Shown here: positions 19,115-29,347 of the stretch, in pieces | How the letters are laid out: each line of letters opens with the position of its first letter | How positions within the stretch are numbered: the stretch's first letter is position 1 | Assembly (NCBI RefSeq): GCF_007754155.1 | Contig: NZ_CP037423.1 | Location: forward strand, 9,792,938 to 9,856,937 | From: Stieleria neptunia | GTDB taxonomy: Bacteria > Planctomycetota > Planctomycetia > Pirellulales > Pirellulaceae | DNA length: 64,000 bases | Direction: 5' to 3' | Position numbers and translations under genes: made by a program | The notes under the pieces: generated by a model | Databases searched by the model: none | Told to the model about the DNA's origin: nothing | What the model saw: only the letters and a program-made list of their open reading frames with translations

Positions 19115-20308
19115 GTGCATCTCAATCAATTCACTAAACGGCTGATCTTCTTTGGCGTAGCCGTCATCGGATTCGCGTCGTTCACCTTCGCGCTCAGCCA
19201 AGCCGTCAGCTACAAGCCGTGGGGCGTCCCCGACAGTCGCCGGGATGACTATGACCGGCTCGTCGCCGAGCTGGACGATCAGGCTGAACTGCGCGACACC
19301 TACGCAGCCAGGGCCAAGCCGATGGCACGGGCTTGGCCCTCACAGCATGACTTCGGCTGGGTTCGGCCGGGTGAAGTCCTGCGACAGGTGTTTCGGATCG
19401 AGAACGCGGGTGATCAGGAGCTACAGGTAAAAGTACGGAACACCAGTTCCGATCGCGTGACGGCCGAATTGACCAATGAATTGCTGGCACCTGGCGAAGT
19501 GGCTCAATGCACCGTGGAGATGACGGCGGCGGCAGAGCCGATGACAAGACCTGCCCGTGAGACAGTAACGCTGACGACCAACGATCCATTCAACAGAACG
19601 TTGACGCTTGCCGTTCAAAGTCAACAAAGAAAAGAGCTGGTGTTTCCATCACAAATCGGATTCGAAAGCCATGACATCGGTCGGGCGGCGATGGCCGAGT
19701 GTCTGGTGTACAGCCAGCTGGGCCATGACTTGAAAATTCTCGACGTCTCGTGTGACAACTTTGATGTGGAGTGGGTTGCGGTCCCTGAACAGTCGGCGAT
19801 CGAACAACTCGAGGGGAAGTCCGCGACGGTTGCCAAGCGTCTGACCATCGAGATCGAATCAAACGACTACGGCAGCTATACCGGCGTGTTCGATCTCGCT
19901 CTCGAGCTGGACGGTGTCGCCAAACAAGTTCAGATCGAATTCGGGGGTCGCGTTCGACCGCCGATCGGATTCTATGGACCGATCGTGGACCGGCGTACCG
20001 GAATCGATTTCGGGACCGTTGATAGCAGAGAGCAACATGACTTGTACGTGGTCGTCCGTTCGCGGGCGGATCGATCGCGAAAAATCGCCGTCTTGGATGT
20101 TGAACCGAAGGAGTTGCAGGCGGAACTCGAACCCCTGGAGACGGAGGGAAGTTATCGACTTCGCATCTCGATCCCCAAGGACTGTCCGTACCGGCGTTTC
20201 AATTTGGCAGAGCAGCACGGATACGTTCAGATCGGTGACCCTGAGATGAAGTCGTATTCCAATTGGTTGCCCGTGTACGGGGTCGTGGGGCGATTTGAAT
20301 CCGAGTGA
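19115..20308 (+). CDS. DUF1573-like membrane-anchored protein
   Basis: A 397-residue protein with an uncleaved-looking N-terminal hydrophobic helix (LIFFGVAVIGFASFTFALS). After a charged segment it shows immunoglobulin-like repeats of the DUF1573 type: HDFGWVRPGEVLRQVFRIENAG, then VRNTSSDRVTAELTNE, and a later copy GIDFGTVDSREQHDLYVVVR. The start codon is GTG at 19115. DUF1573 genes often accompany DUF1559 pseudopilins in planctomycetes, as here. No enzyme motif is seen; a structural role in the periplasm is likely. Confidence 0.75.
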   Translation: MHLNQFTKRLIFFGVAVIGFASFTFALSQAVSYKPWGVPDSRRDDYDRLVAELDDQAELRDTYAARAKPMARAWPSQHDFGWVRPGEVLRQVFRIENAGDQELQVKVRNTSSDRVTAELTNELLAPGEVAQCTVEMTAAAEPMTRPARETVTLTTNDPFNRTLTLAVQSQQRKELVFPSQIGFESHDIGRAAMAECLVYSQLGHDLKILDVSCDNFDVEWVAVPEQSAIEQLEGKSATVAKRLTIEIESNDYGSYTGVFDLALELDGVAKQVQIEFGGRVRPPIGFYGPIVDRRTGIDFGTVDSREQHDLYVVVRSRADRSRKIAVLDVEPKELQAELEPLETEGSYRLRISIPKDCPYRRFNLAEQHGYVQIGDPEMKSYSNWLPVYGVVGRFESE

Positions 20309-20378
20309 GACCGTTTGACTGACGAACGTCGGCAGCCGGGTTGTTACTTTCAGTACTGATTTTTCTTGATAGTGCGAT

Positions 20379-22562
20379 ATGTCCATCTCTCCATCTTCCG
20401 GTGAAATCGCTTCGTCCCCTCCGTCATCGGTGCAATCCGGGAAGATCACGTGCGGGGCTTGCAAGGCAACGAACCCGGTGGGCGGGCAGTTTTGTGCCGG
20501 CTGCGGTCATGCTTTGTATGAGCCCTGCGCTCAATGCAACAAGCCGGTTCTGCTTGAGCAGTCGTTTTGCGGTCATTGCGGTTGTGATCTTGTCGCGTCG
20601 ATCTCGAATCGAAAGAACAGCTTGGAAGGGAAGATCGCCGATGCGATCAACGCCGCAAAAGAACGTGATTTCGACAAGTCGAAGGGGATTCTGGCAGTCG
20701 TCACCCGCGAGAAGGACTATCGATTCAAGGAGGTGATTGCCCACGCCAAAACGGCACAACAAAAAATTGATCTGATCGCCGAACAAGAGTGCGGGTCCGC
20801 TTCGGAACGCATTGCAGCGGCCCAGCAGGCGTACGACGTAGGCGATTCGGCTCGCGTCGTCGAACTCCTCAGCTCGTTGTCGTCAAAACTGCTGACGCCG
20901 GAAGCGAAGAGCCAGCTGCAGCGATCGACGACGCTGCTGGAACAACTTAAGACAGCGGAACAATCACTACACGAGGCGTTTCAGAAACGCGACTGGACCA
21001 CATCGGGAGTCGTTCTGGATCAATTGCTGGAACTTCAACCGGATGATCCGTCGGTCGCAAAACTGGCCCAGAAGGTGGGCAAGAAACTGATCGCAAAAGC
21101 CACCACACTTCGCCAGACGCATAAGTACGCGGCGGCTGCGGAGGTGCTGGACTGTGTCCCGGCAATTGCCCGGGGACAGGAATACCTAAACCTGAACGAG
21201 ACCGTCCAACGAGTGGTCTGGCTCGCGAACCAGTTCAATGGCGAACCGTTTGCGACGCCGACATTGGGAAGGATTGCCAAACAGTGGCTGGCAGAATCCG
21301 ATGGTGATCCGCGTGCCCGCAAGATGATCGAACGCATCAGCGGGCGAATCAAGGGTCCCAAGTCCACCTCTCGCGATCTTTTTGCTTGCCTGGACGCAAC
21401 GGAACGGAGTTGGGTCGGCGGACCGCTGGGGGTCTTGGCATTTCCAAAGAGCATCGATTTCGGCGATCACGCCGCGTTTCGATCGTCCGCGGGCCAGTTC
21501 AACGTCGCACTCGGCCTCGCACTACAAGGTCTCGGGCTAGGACTTGTCAAAGAAGACTTTTCACCCAAGAAAGGGTTGCTCAAACGACTCGGGCGAAAGA
21601 AGGCGGATCGATGTTGGGGACTGGATCTCGGTGCAACGGGCATCAAAGCCGTTTGTCTGGAGTCGGATGGTGACGAGCGGCCAAAACTGGTGGAATGCCA
21701 TAAGCTGGCGATTGAGACTCCGCTGACGCGGAGCACCGACGATTCCAAGCTCGATCAACAGATTCGCACGACAATGGAAACTTTTCTGCAAGAGCATGAG
21801 ATTGAAGGAACGCCCGTTTGGGTCAGCTTTCCGGCACGCGAATTGGTTTCCCGTTTCGTCAAATTGCCCCCCGTCGCCGACAAGCAGGTCAAAACACTTT
21901 TCGAGAAAGAAGTGGAGTCACGGATCCCGCTTCCGATGGACGAAGTCGCCTGTGTCAACTGGATCGGGCCCTTCCCCGACGATCAGCTGACCGCGATCGG
22001 TCGCCCCGCTTTTGTCTCAGCGGCCAAGAAACAATTTGTGGATCGGTATCTAGAGAACCTTGGCCTTGCCGGGCTGAATGTCAGCGGTCTGCAGGCAACG
22101 CCGATCGCCCTCTTGAATTTTGCGGCAGTTGAGTTCGCCGATCTGATCGCGCTCGATCGAGAAGATGACGATGATTTGGAATTGAAACTGCCAACGGTCA
22201 GTTTGTTTGACTGTGGTGCCGAAACGACCACCGCACTCTTGCTCAGCGGTGCGTCGTGTTGGTTCTGGTCATTCGAATCCGGCGGAAACGAATTCACACG
22301 GCTGGTCAGTCGAGCGACGAAAACGACACATGGTGAAGCTGAAAAACTGAAACGCAATCCGGCATCACTTCAGCACCCCGAATCGCAATTCGAGATGGTG
22401 GAACAACGCATTGAAGAAATGCATGGCAGACTCCGAAAAATCACATCCGATACGATCGCCGGTCACGATGAAATTGACGTCAAACAGTCTTGGTGCTGTG
22501 GCGGCGGAGTCCTCACCCATGGCTGGATCAAACGAATCTTATGCGACCGCAAAGACAAATGA
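20379..22562 (+). CDS. PilM-like ATPase fused to N-terminal zinc ribbons
   Basis: A 727-residue protein in three parts. Residues about 25-70 hold two zinc ribbons (CGACKATNPVGGQFCAGCG and CAQCNKPVLLEQSFCGHCG). Residues about 80-300 are helical with TPR-like repeats (ALEACNxAxxxxD-type spacing is weak). From about 410 an actin-like ATPase of the PilM/type IV pilus family begins: CWGLDLGATGIKAVCLE, then FPARELVSRFVKLPPV, EVESRIPLPMDEVACV, VSLFDCGAETTTALLL and CCGGGVLTHGW. PilM normally links the pilus inner-membrane complex to the cytoplasm. No pilN or pilO lies nearby. It overlaps the next gene by ATGA. Confidence 0.82.
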   Translation: MSISPSSGEIASSPPSSVQSGKITCGACKATNPVGGQFCAGCGHALYEPCAQCNKPVLLEQSFCGHCGCDLVASISNRKNSLEGKIADAINAAKERDFDKSKGILAVVTREKDYRFKEVIAHAKTAQQKIDLIAEQECGSASERIAAAQQAYDVGDSARVVELLSSLSSKLLTPEAKSQLQRSTTLLEQLKTAEQSLHEAFQKRDWTTSGVVLDQLLELQPDDPSVAKLAQKVGKKLIAKATTLRQTHKYAAAAEVLDCVPAIARGQEYLNLNETVQRVVWLANQFNGEPFATPTLGRIAKQWLAESDGDPRARKMIERISGRIKGPKSTSRDLFACLDATERSWVGGPLGVLAFPKSIDFGDHAAFRSSAGQFNVALGLALQGLGLGLVKEDFSPKKGLLKRLGRKKADRCWGLDLGATGIKAVCLESDGDERPKLVECHKLAIETPLTRSTDDSKLDQQIRTTMETFLQEHEIEGTPVWVSFPARELVSRFVKLPPVADKQVKTLFEKEVESRIPLPMDEVACVNWIGPFPDDQLTAIGRPAFVSAAKKQFVDRYLENLGLAGLNVSGLQATPIALLNFAAVEFADLIALDREDDDDLELKLPTVSLFDCGAETTTALLLSGASCWFWSFESGGNEFTRLVSRATKTTHGEAEKLKRNPASLQHPESQFEMVEQRIEEMHGRLRKITSDTIAGHDEIDVKQSWCCGGGVLTHGWIKRILCDRKDK

Positions 22563-24712
22563 TGATGAATTTCCAACGTGACCGACGTTTCTCACTGATC
22601 GCAACGCACTTGTCGATCTTGATCGCTTGCTGTGTGTCAGGATGTGGCGAAAGCCAGCAAGATCTGTTCATGAAACATGCCCAACGTGATCGGGGGACTT
22701 CAACGAAGGACGAGGCCAAGGCGCCCAAGGCGACGCCCGACGCAAAAGCCAAGCCGCCAACGCACCAAGTTGTTTCGAAGCAAAGTCCAAAAGTCGTTGA
22801 CACCAGTGTTTCGGTCTCGCCAGCCGTCCCGCTCGACACGCCGTCGACGGCGACGGACGATCCGTCGGACACCCAAAGCTTGGAAGAAATCGTCGGCATC
22901 ACGCCGATTTCCCGCCGCAAACCGGAAACAGAACTGACCGTCGCCCAGCGACGACGTCGTGCCTTTGAAAACCTGCAAAAAATCAACGACGCGCTGCTTG
23001 CCTACCAGGACAAAAACCAACGCTACCCTCGAACCTATCACCAGAATGCGGGAGGTGTCCCGACGCTGTCGTGGAGGGTCGAGTTGCTACCGTACCTCGG
23101 ATACGAAGAGCTTTACAAACGCTTTGATTTTGATCGCGCCTGGAACATGCAGCCCAACAAGGACCTGCTGCAATTCATCCCGGATGAATACGTTTCACCA
23201 GAACGCTTTGATGAAAAAACAAACTTCGTCTTGCCCGCCAGCCCCCCTTTTATTTTCGGAGAAAACCGCAGCATCTCCCAATCAATGATCGATGACGGTC
23301 CTGAAAACACGATCATGCTTCTGGAGATCAACGACGCGCACGCGGTCAATTGGACCGAACCAAAGGATTTCCTGCCCAAATCGACGATGCAGATGTCGCC
23401 GTACGTCGGCAAGTTACGCGTCGACGGCACCTTCGCTCTGTGGGCCAACGGTTTCCCAGTGCTCTTGGAAAAAAGTCTGAATGATCAGCAGCTCTTCCGC
23501 GCCATGAGCTACGAAAAAAGCGACGGACTACGTGCCAGGGATATTCACCGCGCGATCACCGTGGAAGAGTTTGAGGAAGATCCAGACCTGGACGACTCGC
23601 TTTCCGATCAAGATTTACAGCCCCAAGTCGCTGAAGCCGAGAGGGTTCCGGTCGGTGCGGATCTGCCGACAATGATCGACGATGTTACCATCGCCCGTGA
23701 ACCCGTTCCGTCGGCGGTCCAATTAGGCGAAGCACAGGAAAAACTTCGGCGGATTTATAGCGATCAACTTGCCAAGGCGACGAAACCGGATCAGAAGGGA
23801 AAGCTTGCTGCCGAACTGATTGACACTGCAGCGGGCATGGATGCGGATCCCGCCGGAGCATTCGTTTTGCAGCGTGCGGCACTACGACTGGCGATCGAAG
23901 CAGCTGACGGCGACACCCTAATCGATGCCATTGACCAACGGGTCGCACGCTTCGAAGTCGACTCGTTTCGAGAAAATCTGAAATGGATTCAGGCTTTCGG
24001 CGAAGAGACCGCCAGTCGTGACGCAAGTACCGTCGACGGCGATGGCATGCTGAAGCGGGCCCTACCGGTGATCTACGCGGGCATTCGAGAGAACGAGTAC
24101 ATGTTCGCCAGTTCGGTCGCTCGGATCGCGAATCGATTTGCCGGAAACAATCGCGAAGACCAAATCTCTCGCTTGTTGACGCGGCTGAGGACACAACTCG
24201 GATCGGCCAAGCGGGAATACGAACAATCCGTCGATGACTTGCATCGGTTTCGGATCAACCCGGATGACGTCGCCGCAGGTGCCGCGTTCGGAAGCTTCCT
24301 GTGCTTCATCAAGGGCGACTGGAAAACCGGATTGCCCTTGGTCGCCGAGGGCAAAGGCGGCGATCTGGTCGAGGTTGCCAGAATGGACCTTCGCGGGGCG
24401 TCACGGACGACCGACCAAATCGCGATCGCCGACGCCTGGTGGGAACTCAGCCGTCGCGGCTCGGGCGCCTACCGCCAGGGCGCCGAGGATCGCGCCGTGA
24501 TGTGGTACTCCCAGGCACTCGGTCGGCTCCCCGCATCACTCGATCGGATTCACGTCGAAAACCGATTGAAAGAAGCGGATGAAACCGATGGACGGAGCCC
24601 CATCGCGCTGTGTGTGCAGCTTGCCGATGAGCTGGGAGTTGATCTCAGTCAAAGCCTGACGTCCATCGCCGTCAAAGGCGGACGAGCGGCTCGGCACAAC
24701 GAGGATGATTAA
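22559..24712 (+). CDS. Lipoprotein with DUF1559-like domain
   Basis: A 717-residue lipoprotein: the N-terminus from MMMNFQRDRRFSLIATHLSI ends in the lipobox CVSGC. A Pro/Ala/Thr-rich linker follows, then at about residues 135-340 a DUF1559-type block without the pilin helix (LQKINDALLAYQDKNQRYPR, GGVPTLSWRVELLPYLG, MIDDGPENTIMLLE) and a C-terminal helical half with SEL1/TPR-like repeat spacing (GKGGDLVEVARMDLRG, YRQGAEDRAVMWYSQALG). The ATG at 22559 overlaps the pilM-like stop, so it is probably translationally coupled. Confidence 0.78.
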   Translation: MMMNFQRDRRFSLIATHLSILIACCVSGCGESQQDLFMKHAQRDRGTSTKDEAKAPKATPDAKAKPPTHQVVSKQSPKVVDTSVSVSPAVPLDTPSTATDDPSDTQSLEEIVGITPISRRKPETELTVAQRRRRAFENLQKINDALLAYQDKNQRYPRTYHQNAGGVPTLSWRVELLPYLGYEELYKRFDFDRAWNMQPNKDLLQFIPDEYVSPERFDEKTNFVLPASPPFIFGENRSISQSMIDDGPENTIMLLEINDAHAVNWTEPKDFLPKSTMQMSPYVGKLRVDGTFALWANGFPVLLEKSLNDQQLFRAMSYEKSDGLRARDIHRAITVEEFEEDPDLDDSLSDQDLQPQVAEAERVPVGADLPTMIDDVTIAREPVPSAVQLGEAQEKLRRIYSDQLAKATKPDQKGKLAAELIDTAAGMDADPAGAFVLQRAALRLAIEAADGDTLIDAIDQRVARFEVDSFRENLKWIQAFGEETASRDASTVDGDGMLKRALPVIYAGIRENEYMFASSVARIANRFAGNNREDQISRLLTRLRTQLGSAKREYEQSVDDLHRFRINPDDVAAGAAFGSFLCFIKGDWKTGLPLVAEGKGGDLVEVARMDLRGASRTTDQIAIADAWWELSRRGSGAYRQGAEDRAVMWYSQALGRLPASLDRIHVENRLKEADETDGRSPIALCVQLADELGVDLSQSLTSIAVKGGRAARHNEDD

Positions 24713-24781
24713 GTGGGGTAAGCTTCCAGCTTGCCGTCTCGTTTCACTCGTGAAACGCAGGCGGGGAGCTTACGCCACTTC
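24713..24781. repeat. REP-like palindrome at convergent gene ends
   Basis: GTGGGGTAAGCTTCCAGCTTGC on one side and GGGGAGCTTACGCCAC on the other enclose GTTTCACTCGTGAAAC, itself a palindrome. It sits between the stops of two convergent genes and belongs to the same dispersed family as the copies at 4756, 5155 and 16900. Confidence 0.65.
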
Positions 24782-24784
24782 CTT

Positions 24785-26653
24785 TTATCTCGGGGGCGAC
24801 TCGACGCTGCGAAGCTCTGTCACGACCTTCAAATTCTGGCGAGCGATTGCGTGATCGGGATTCAAAGCCAACGCATCGCGATAATGACCAACCGCGCTCT
24901 CATAGTTACCCGCTCGTGCGTCTAAATTGCCGAGGTTGGAGTGGACATCCGGATTCTCCGGCCACAGTTCAAGAGAGATCTCAAGATGTTTTCTCGCTTC
25001 ATCGCGGTCACGCAATGCCAACATTCCGCCCAGGTTATTGTGCGCCTCCGCATAGTCCGGATTCAGTTCCACGGCTTTGCGAAAGCACAGTTCTGCACGT
25101 CCGACATCAACGCGCCGCAGCAGATTCCCCAGGTTCAGGTAGGCTTCGGCGAACGCAGGGTCGGTTGCAATCACTTTCTCAAATAAGTCGATCGCGTCGC
25201 GGGTCCGGCCAAGTTTTGCCAGGCACAAGGCGAGGTTGTTTCTTGTTTGCACGGACGGAGACCCTTCATTGACCGCCGCTTCGGCATGCCCCAACGCGAC
25301 GCGATAGTCCCCTTCGATGATCGCGATCGCCGCCAGATTCGAGTGCGCCAAATGATTGTCCGGATGCACGCTTAAGACGTGCCCCAATAGCGTTTTCGAA
25401 TCTCGCCAATGATTTGTTTGAATGATCGACAAGACGCACAAAACGACGGTGATCGCGACGCCAAACGCAACGGCTTTCTGCCTTGAAATCGCAAGTCGAT
25501 CAGCTGCCAAGATGCATGCCGAACCCAGGAGCAGGAAGATGCCGATGCTCGGGACGTAGGTGTAGCGATCCGCCATCCACTGAATGCCGATCGGAACGAT
25601 TCCCGATGTGGGAAACAGTGTCCCGAGAAACCAGAACCAGCCGACAAAAACCAGCGGAGTGCGCGTCAATTGACGGCAAGCGTAGATCGAGACCCCGATC
25701 AGGGCGACGGAGGACAACAGTGCGGCCCAAAGAGGAATGCCGGCAGCCGGCGGCAGTTGTGCCACCGTCAAGTTCAACGGCATCACCAGCTGCCATAAGT
25801 ACAACACATAAACGCAGGGGATCTGCAACAGCCGATCTGTGAGTGAGACATGATCCAAAGACGCAACCGCCCCCGCACTACTTTGGGCCGCATGGGCAAT
25901 CAAAGAGAACACGGCGGTTAGGGCGAACAGCGGCGACTTTTCGATCACGCTGCGAGCCATGCCGATCATTTCTCGGCCGCCCAAGGCGTTACGATCAAGC
26001 AAAACGTCGTCGATCGCATCATGTTGATGCGGACCATCATCCGATCGAGTGAGCCGAAGTCGTCGCAGCGGCCATCGATCAAGCAACATCATTGCGAACG
26101 GGAACGTTAGCAGCGACGGCTTGGACATCAGCCCCGCCAACATGCACAAACACACCACGCCCATCCGTCGCTGACTCGGCTTGCGCGCGTAGTTGCCGTA
26201 AGCGAGCATCCCGAGCATCCAGAACAGCGTGCTGAGCGTACCCTTGCGTTCCGCGATCCACGCCACCGACTCCACGTTCAGCGGGTGGACACAAAACAAC
26301 ACCGCGACCGCTGTCGCCAACGCGTCTCGCAGTCCCAACGTCTTGAGCGCGACGAACAAGATGACGACCGAAAGGGTGTGCAAGATCACATTGGTCAAAT
26401 GAAACCCGAACGGACCATTTCCATACAGCTGCGAATCCAGCTGAAACGACCACCACACCAGCGGATGCCAATTCCCCATCCGCGTCGTCGTCAACGCCCA
26501 ACTCATGTCGGCCGGGTTGATCCCATTTTGGACGTTCGGATTGCGGCTGACGTATTCTGCGTCGTCCAACGCTACAAACTCGAATCCCATCGTTTGTACG
26601 TAGACGACCAGGGACAACGCGATCAGGCAGGTGGGGATGGTGTAGCGGTTCAA
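24785..26653 (-). CDS. Membrane protein with C-terminal TPR repeats (TMTC-like)
   Basis: A 622-residue polytopic membrane protein. The first 390 residues contain about 10-12 hydrophobic helices and the acidic pair in FEFVALDDAEYVSRNP, the arrangement found in GT-C glycosyltransferases of the PMT/TMTC type. From about 400 on there are five to six TPR repeats (HLAHSNLAAIAIIEGDYRVA, AEAYLNLGNLLRRVD, YAEAHNNLGGMLALRD, PDVHSNLGNLDARAGN). TMTC-like proteins are proposed O-mannosyltransferases; the bacterial substrate is unknown. It stands alone on this strand. Confidence 0.8.
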   Translation of the reverse strand: MNRYTIPTCLIALSLVVYVQTMGFEFVALDDAEYVSRNPNVQNGINPADMSWALTTTRMGNWHPLVWWSFQLDSQLYGNGPFGFHLTNVILHTLSVVILFVALKTLGLRDALATAVAVLFCVHPLNVESVAWIAERKGTLSTLFWMLGMLAYGNYARKPSQRRMGVVCLCMLAGLMSKPSLLTFPFAMMLLDRWPLRRLRLTRSDDGPHQHDAIDDVLLDRNALGGREMIGMARSVIEKSPLFALTAVFSLIAHAAQSSAGAVASLDHVSLTDRLLQIPCVYVLYLWQLVMPLNLTVAQLPPAAGIPLWAALLSSVALIGVSIYACRQLTRTPLVFVGWFWFLGTLFPTSGIVPIGIQWMADRYTYVPSIGIFLLLGSACILAADRLAISRQKAVAFGVAITVVLCVLSIIQTNHWRDSKTLLGHVLSVHPDNHLAHSNLAAIAIIEGDYRVALGHAEAAVNEGSPSVQTRNNLALCLAKLGRTRDAIDLFEKVIATDPAFAEAYLNLGNLLRRVDVGRAELCFRKAVELNPDYAEAHNNLGGMLALRDRDEARKHLEISLELWPENPDVHSNLGNLDARAGNYESAVGHYRDALALNPDHAIARQNLKVVTELRSVESPPR

Positions 26654-26828
26654 GGTCGGGGTTGATTTGGGCTGAGGCTTGTTTGTGTCCCCCCTGGACA
26701 GACTCGAGCTTTGGACGCTCTGTACAAATGAGGGGAATCAATCGGCGCCACCTAAAAACCCCATCGCGGAAAAACGGTCAAGCCACACCGCGACGATTCA
26801 CCGAACCTTCACATTCCAGTCACCCGAT

Positions 26829-27857
26829 TCAATAGCTGTTCGAATCCAGCTGCACCTTGCCGCGAAAGATCCAGTAGATCGTGATCGTGTAACTGGCCAC
26901 GCAGGGCATGCCGATCATCGCGATCCACAGCATCGTGATCAACGTCTGGTGGCTGCTGCGGGCGTTTTCCAGCGTCACGCTGTAGGCCGGATCGATCGTC
27001 GAAAGCATGAAATTGGGGAAAATCGCGACGCTGAACAGGGACGCCAGCGCGGCGATGATCATCGACGACGTAAAAAACGCGTAGCCCGGTTTCCCCAAGT
27101 GCATCGCCCGCGGAATGTTCAACACCGCCAATGCGTTGAGCACCGGAACGATCCACAACCAAGGATGCCGCGTCAGCGTTTCGGTCGCATGCGGCACGTG
27201 TAACCAAGTGGCGAACGTGACCACGCCATACAAAGCCGCAAAACAATAAAACAGTGGCAAAATCCGCTGCCGCACCCGCTGCTGTAACTCGTCTTCCGTC
27301 TTGAGGTACAGATAGATCGCCCCGTGCAGCGCGAACAATGACACGGTGAGCGCGCCGACGAGCAACGGATACCAGTACAACTGGTCCAGCAATCCGCCCT
27401 CGTACCGGAACATCGGGCCGACTTGCATGCCGGCCATCACGTTCCCACCGGCGATTCCCAGCAGCGCCGCCGCGGTGATCGAGGAGAGAAAAAATCCCGC
27501 GTCCCAAAATCGTCGCCAAGCCGGCGAGTGCACCTTGGAACGGAATTCCAAACTGACCGCGCGGCCGATCAAACACGTCAACAACAAATGAAACGCGGCG
27601 TAAAAACTGCTGAACACGGTGGCGTAGGCGTTGGGGAACGCGGCGAACAATGCCCCGCCAAACGTCACCAACCAGACTTCATTGCCGTCCCACAGCGGTC
27701 CGATGGAGTTCATCACCAATCGCCGCTCGCGATCGTCCTTGGCGATAAACGGATGCAGAATCCCAACCCCCAGATCGAACCCGTCCAGGATCGCGTACCC
27801 GGTCAGCAAGACGCCGAGTAGGAAAAACCAGACCAAGGTGATTGTGTCGTAGCTCAT
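26829..27857 (-). CDS. cydB: Cytochrome bd ubiquinol oxidase subunit II
   Basis: Membrane partner of CydA in the high-affinity terminal quinol oxidase. It is a 342-residue protein with about eight hydrophobic helices; the N-terminus ITLVWFFLLGVLLTGYAIL followed by DGFDLGVGIL is the CydB hallmark, and RRLVMNSIGPLWDGNEVWL is the conserved second block. The start overlaps the cydA stop by one base (TGATG), so both are translated from one message. No cydX was found in the gap that follows. Confidence 0.95.
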   Translation of the reverse strand: MSYDTITLVWFFLLGVLLTGYAILDGFDLGVGILHPFIAKDDRERRLVMNSIGPLWDGNEVWLVTFGGALFAAFPNAYATVFSSFYAAFHLLLTCLIGRAVSLEFRSKVHSPAWRRFWDAGFFLSSITAAALLGIAGGNVMAGMQVGPMFRYEGGLLDQLYWYPLLVGALTVSLFALHGAIYLYLKTEDELQQRVRQRILPLFYCFAALYGVVTFATWLHVPHATETLTRHPWLWIVPVLNALAVLNIPRAMHLGKPGYAFFTSSMIIAALASLFSVAIFPNFMLSTIDPAYSVTLENARSSHQTLITMLWIAMIGMPCVASYTITIYWIFRGKVQLDSNSY

Positions 27858-29347
27858 CAGCCATCCTCATCCATCAGTCCGCCGCCACGACCTGTGCCAC
27901 CGTGGCTGATTTGATCCGACAGTTTCGACGCGCCGCGAGTCCGTTTATGCGATTCAAGTTCCTCCATGCTCTCCGGACCGTGTTGGATCTTGTGGTTGAG
28001 CACAAAGATCCAGACCGCGAACAACAGCGAATAAATGACGGCGAACAACACGATCGAACTGAGCACTTGCTCGGCCGTCACCGATTCGCTCAGCCCGTCC
28101 TTGGTTCTTAATCCCATCATCGCGACACCGTTCTGAACGGACGGATGCACGATCCACGGCTGCCGTCCGACTTCGGCGGTGATCCAACCGGCTTGGTTGG
28201 CCGTCATCGCCGCCAGCGGCATCAGCACGATCGACCACATCAACCAGCGATGGTTTTGATAGGTTCGTTTGTACCAAAACCAACACGCCAGCGCCGCGAG
28301 CACGATCATCATCGTGCCCAGACCGACCATCAAGTGGAACATCTGAAACGGCAACCACACCGGCGGGCGATCGGACTCGGGAATTTGGTCCATACCGGGA
28401 ACCGGTTTGCCGGGATCGTTGTAGACCATCAAGCTCAGCAACCAGGGCACGCGGATGCCGAAGTGCACGGTTTCGTTTTCGGCATCCGGCCAGCCGAACA
28501 GGTACAGGCCCGTCGGCTGGTCGGTCGTTTCAAAATGTGCCTCCATCGCGGCCAGCTTGGCCGGCTGGGTTTCGATCAATTTCTGGGCCGAGTCGTGTCC
28601 GGACAAGGCGGCCAGCAAGGTGAACGCCAACGCGCTGGGCAGGGCGATCGAAAGGCAACGCCGTGCGACGTCTTCATGACGCTGCTTCAACAAATAAAAC
28701 GAACACACCGAAGCGACGAAGAAGGCGCCCAACACCAGCGCACCGATCACGGTGTGCGTCAATCGATCCACCGACGACGGATTGAAGACCATCGCCCAAA
28801 AATCTGTCACCTCGGCGCGGGGAATGCTTTGGCCCTGGATCTCCTGCCAAACGATGTGATAACCCGCCGGCGTCTGTTGCCAACTGTTGGCGATCACGAT
28901 CCAAACGGCGCTAAAGACCGATCCCAGAAACACCATCAAGGTGCTGAAAAGATGCATCTTCGGGCCGACGCGGTCCCAACCGAACACCAGAACCGCCAGA
29001 AAGCCGCTCTCCAAAAAGAACGCAAAGATGCCCTCGGCGGCCAGCGCGGACCCGAACACGTCGCCGACGAATCGCGAGTACGCCGCCCAGTTGGTCCCAA
29101 ATTCGAACTCCATCACAATCCCGGTCGCCACGCCCATCGCAAAGTTGACGGCGAACACGCGGGTCCAAAATCGCGCCGCCGATTCCCACGCCGGATGCCC
29201 CGTGCGGACAGACGCCAACTCGCACAGGAACAGCTGCAGCCCCAAACCGATCGAAAGCGGTGGGAACAAATAGTGGAACATGATCGTTCCGGCAAACTGC
29301 AGCCGACTGAGAAGCTCGACGTCCATCATGATGGTTTTCTCAAACAT
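27857..29347 (-). CDS. cydA: Cytochrome bd ubiquinol oxidase subunit I
   Basis: Haem-bearing subunit of the bd-type quinol oxidase (haems b558, b595, d) in the inner membrane. It is 496 residues long and starts [20 protein letters not shown], with the proximal haem histidine of that helix. [19 protein letters not shown] and [14 protein letters not shown] are the core signatures. The region between the sixth and seventh helices is short, which fits the short-Q-loop (cyanide-insensitive-oxidase) group. Upstream ribosome binding site is not strong; MDVELLSRL a few codons in is a possible alternative start. Confidence 0.95.
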   Translation of the reverse strand: MFEKTIMMDVELLSRLQFAGTIMFHYLFPPLSIGLGLQLFLCELASVRTGHPAWESAARFWTRVFAVNFAMGVATGIVMEFEFGTNWAAYSRFVGDVFGSALAAEGIFAFFLESGFLAVLVFGWDRVGPKMHLFSTLMVFLGSVFSAVWIVIANSWQQTPAGYHIVWQEIQGQSIPRAEVTDFWAMVFNPSSVDRLTHTVIGALVLGAFFVASVCSFYLLKQRHEDVARRCLSIALPSALAFTLLAALSGHDSAQKLIETQPAKLAAMEAHFETTDQPTGLYLFGWPDAENETVHFGIRVPWLLSLMVYNDPGKPVPGMDQIPESDRPPVWLPFQMFHLMVGLGTMMIVLAALACWFWYKRTYQNHRWLMWSIVLMPLAAMTANQAGWITAEVGRQPWIVHPSVQNGVAMMGLRTKDGLSESVTAEQVLSSIVLFAVIYSLLFAVWIFVLNHKIQHGPESMEELESHKRTRGASKLSDQISHGGTGRGGGLMDEDG

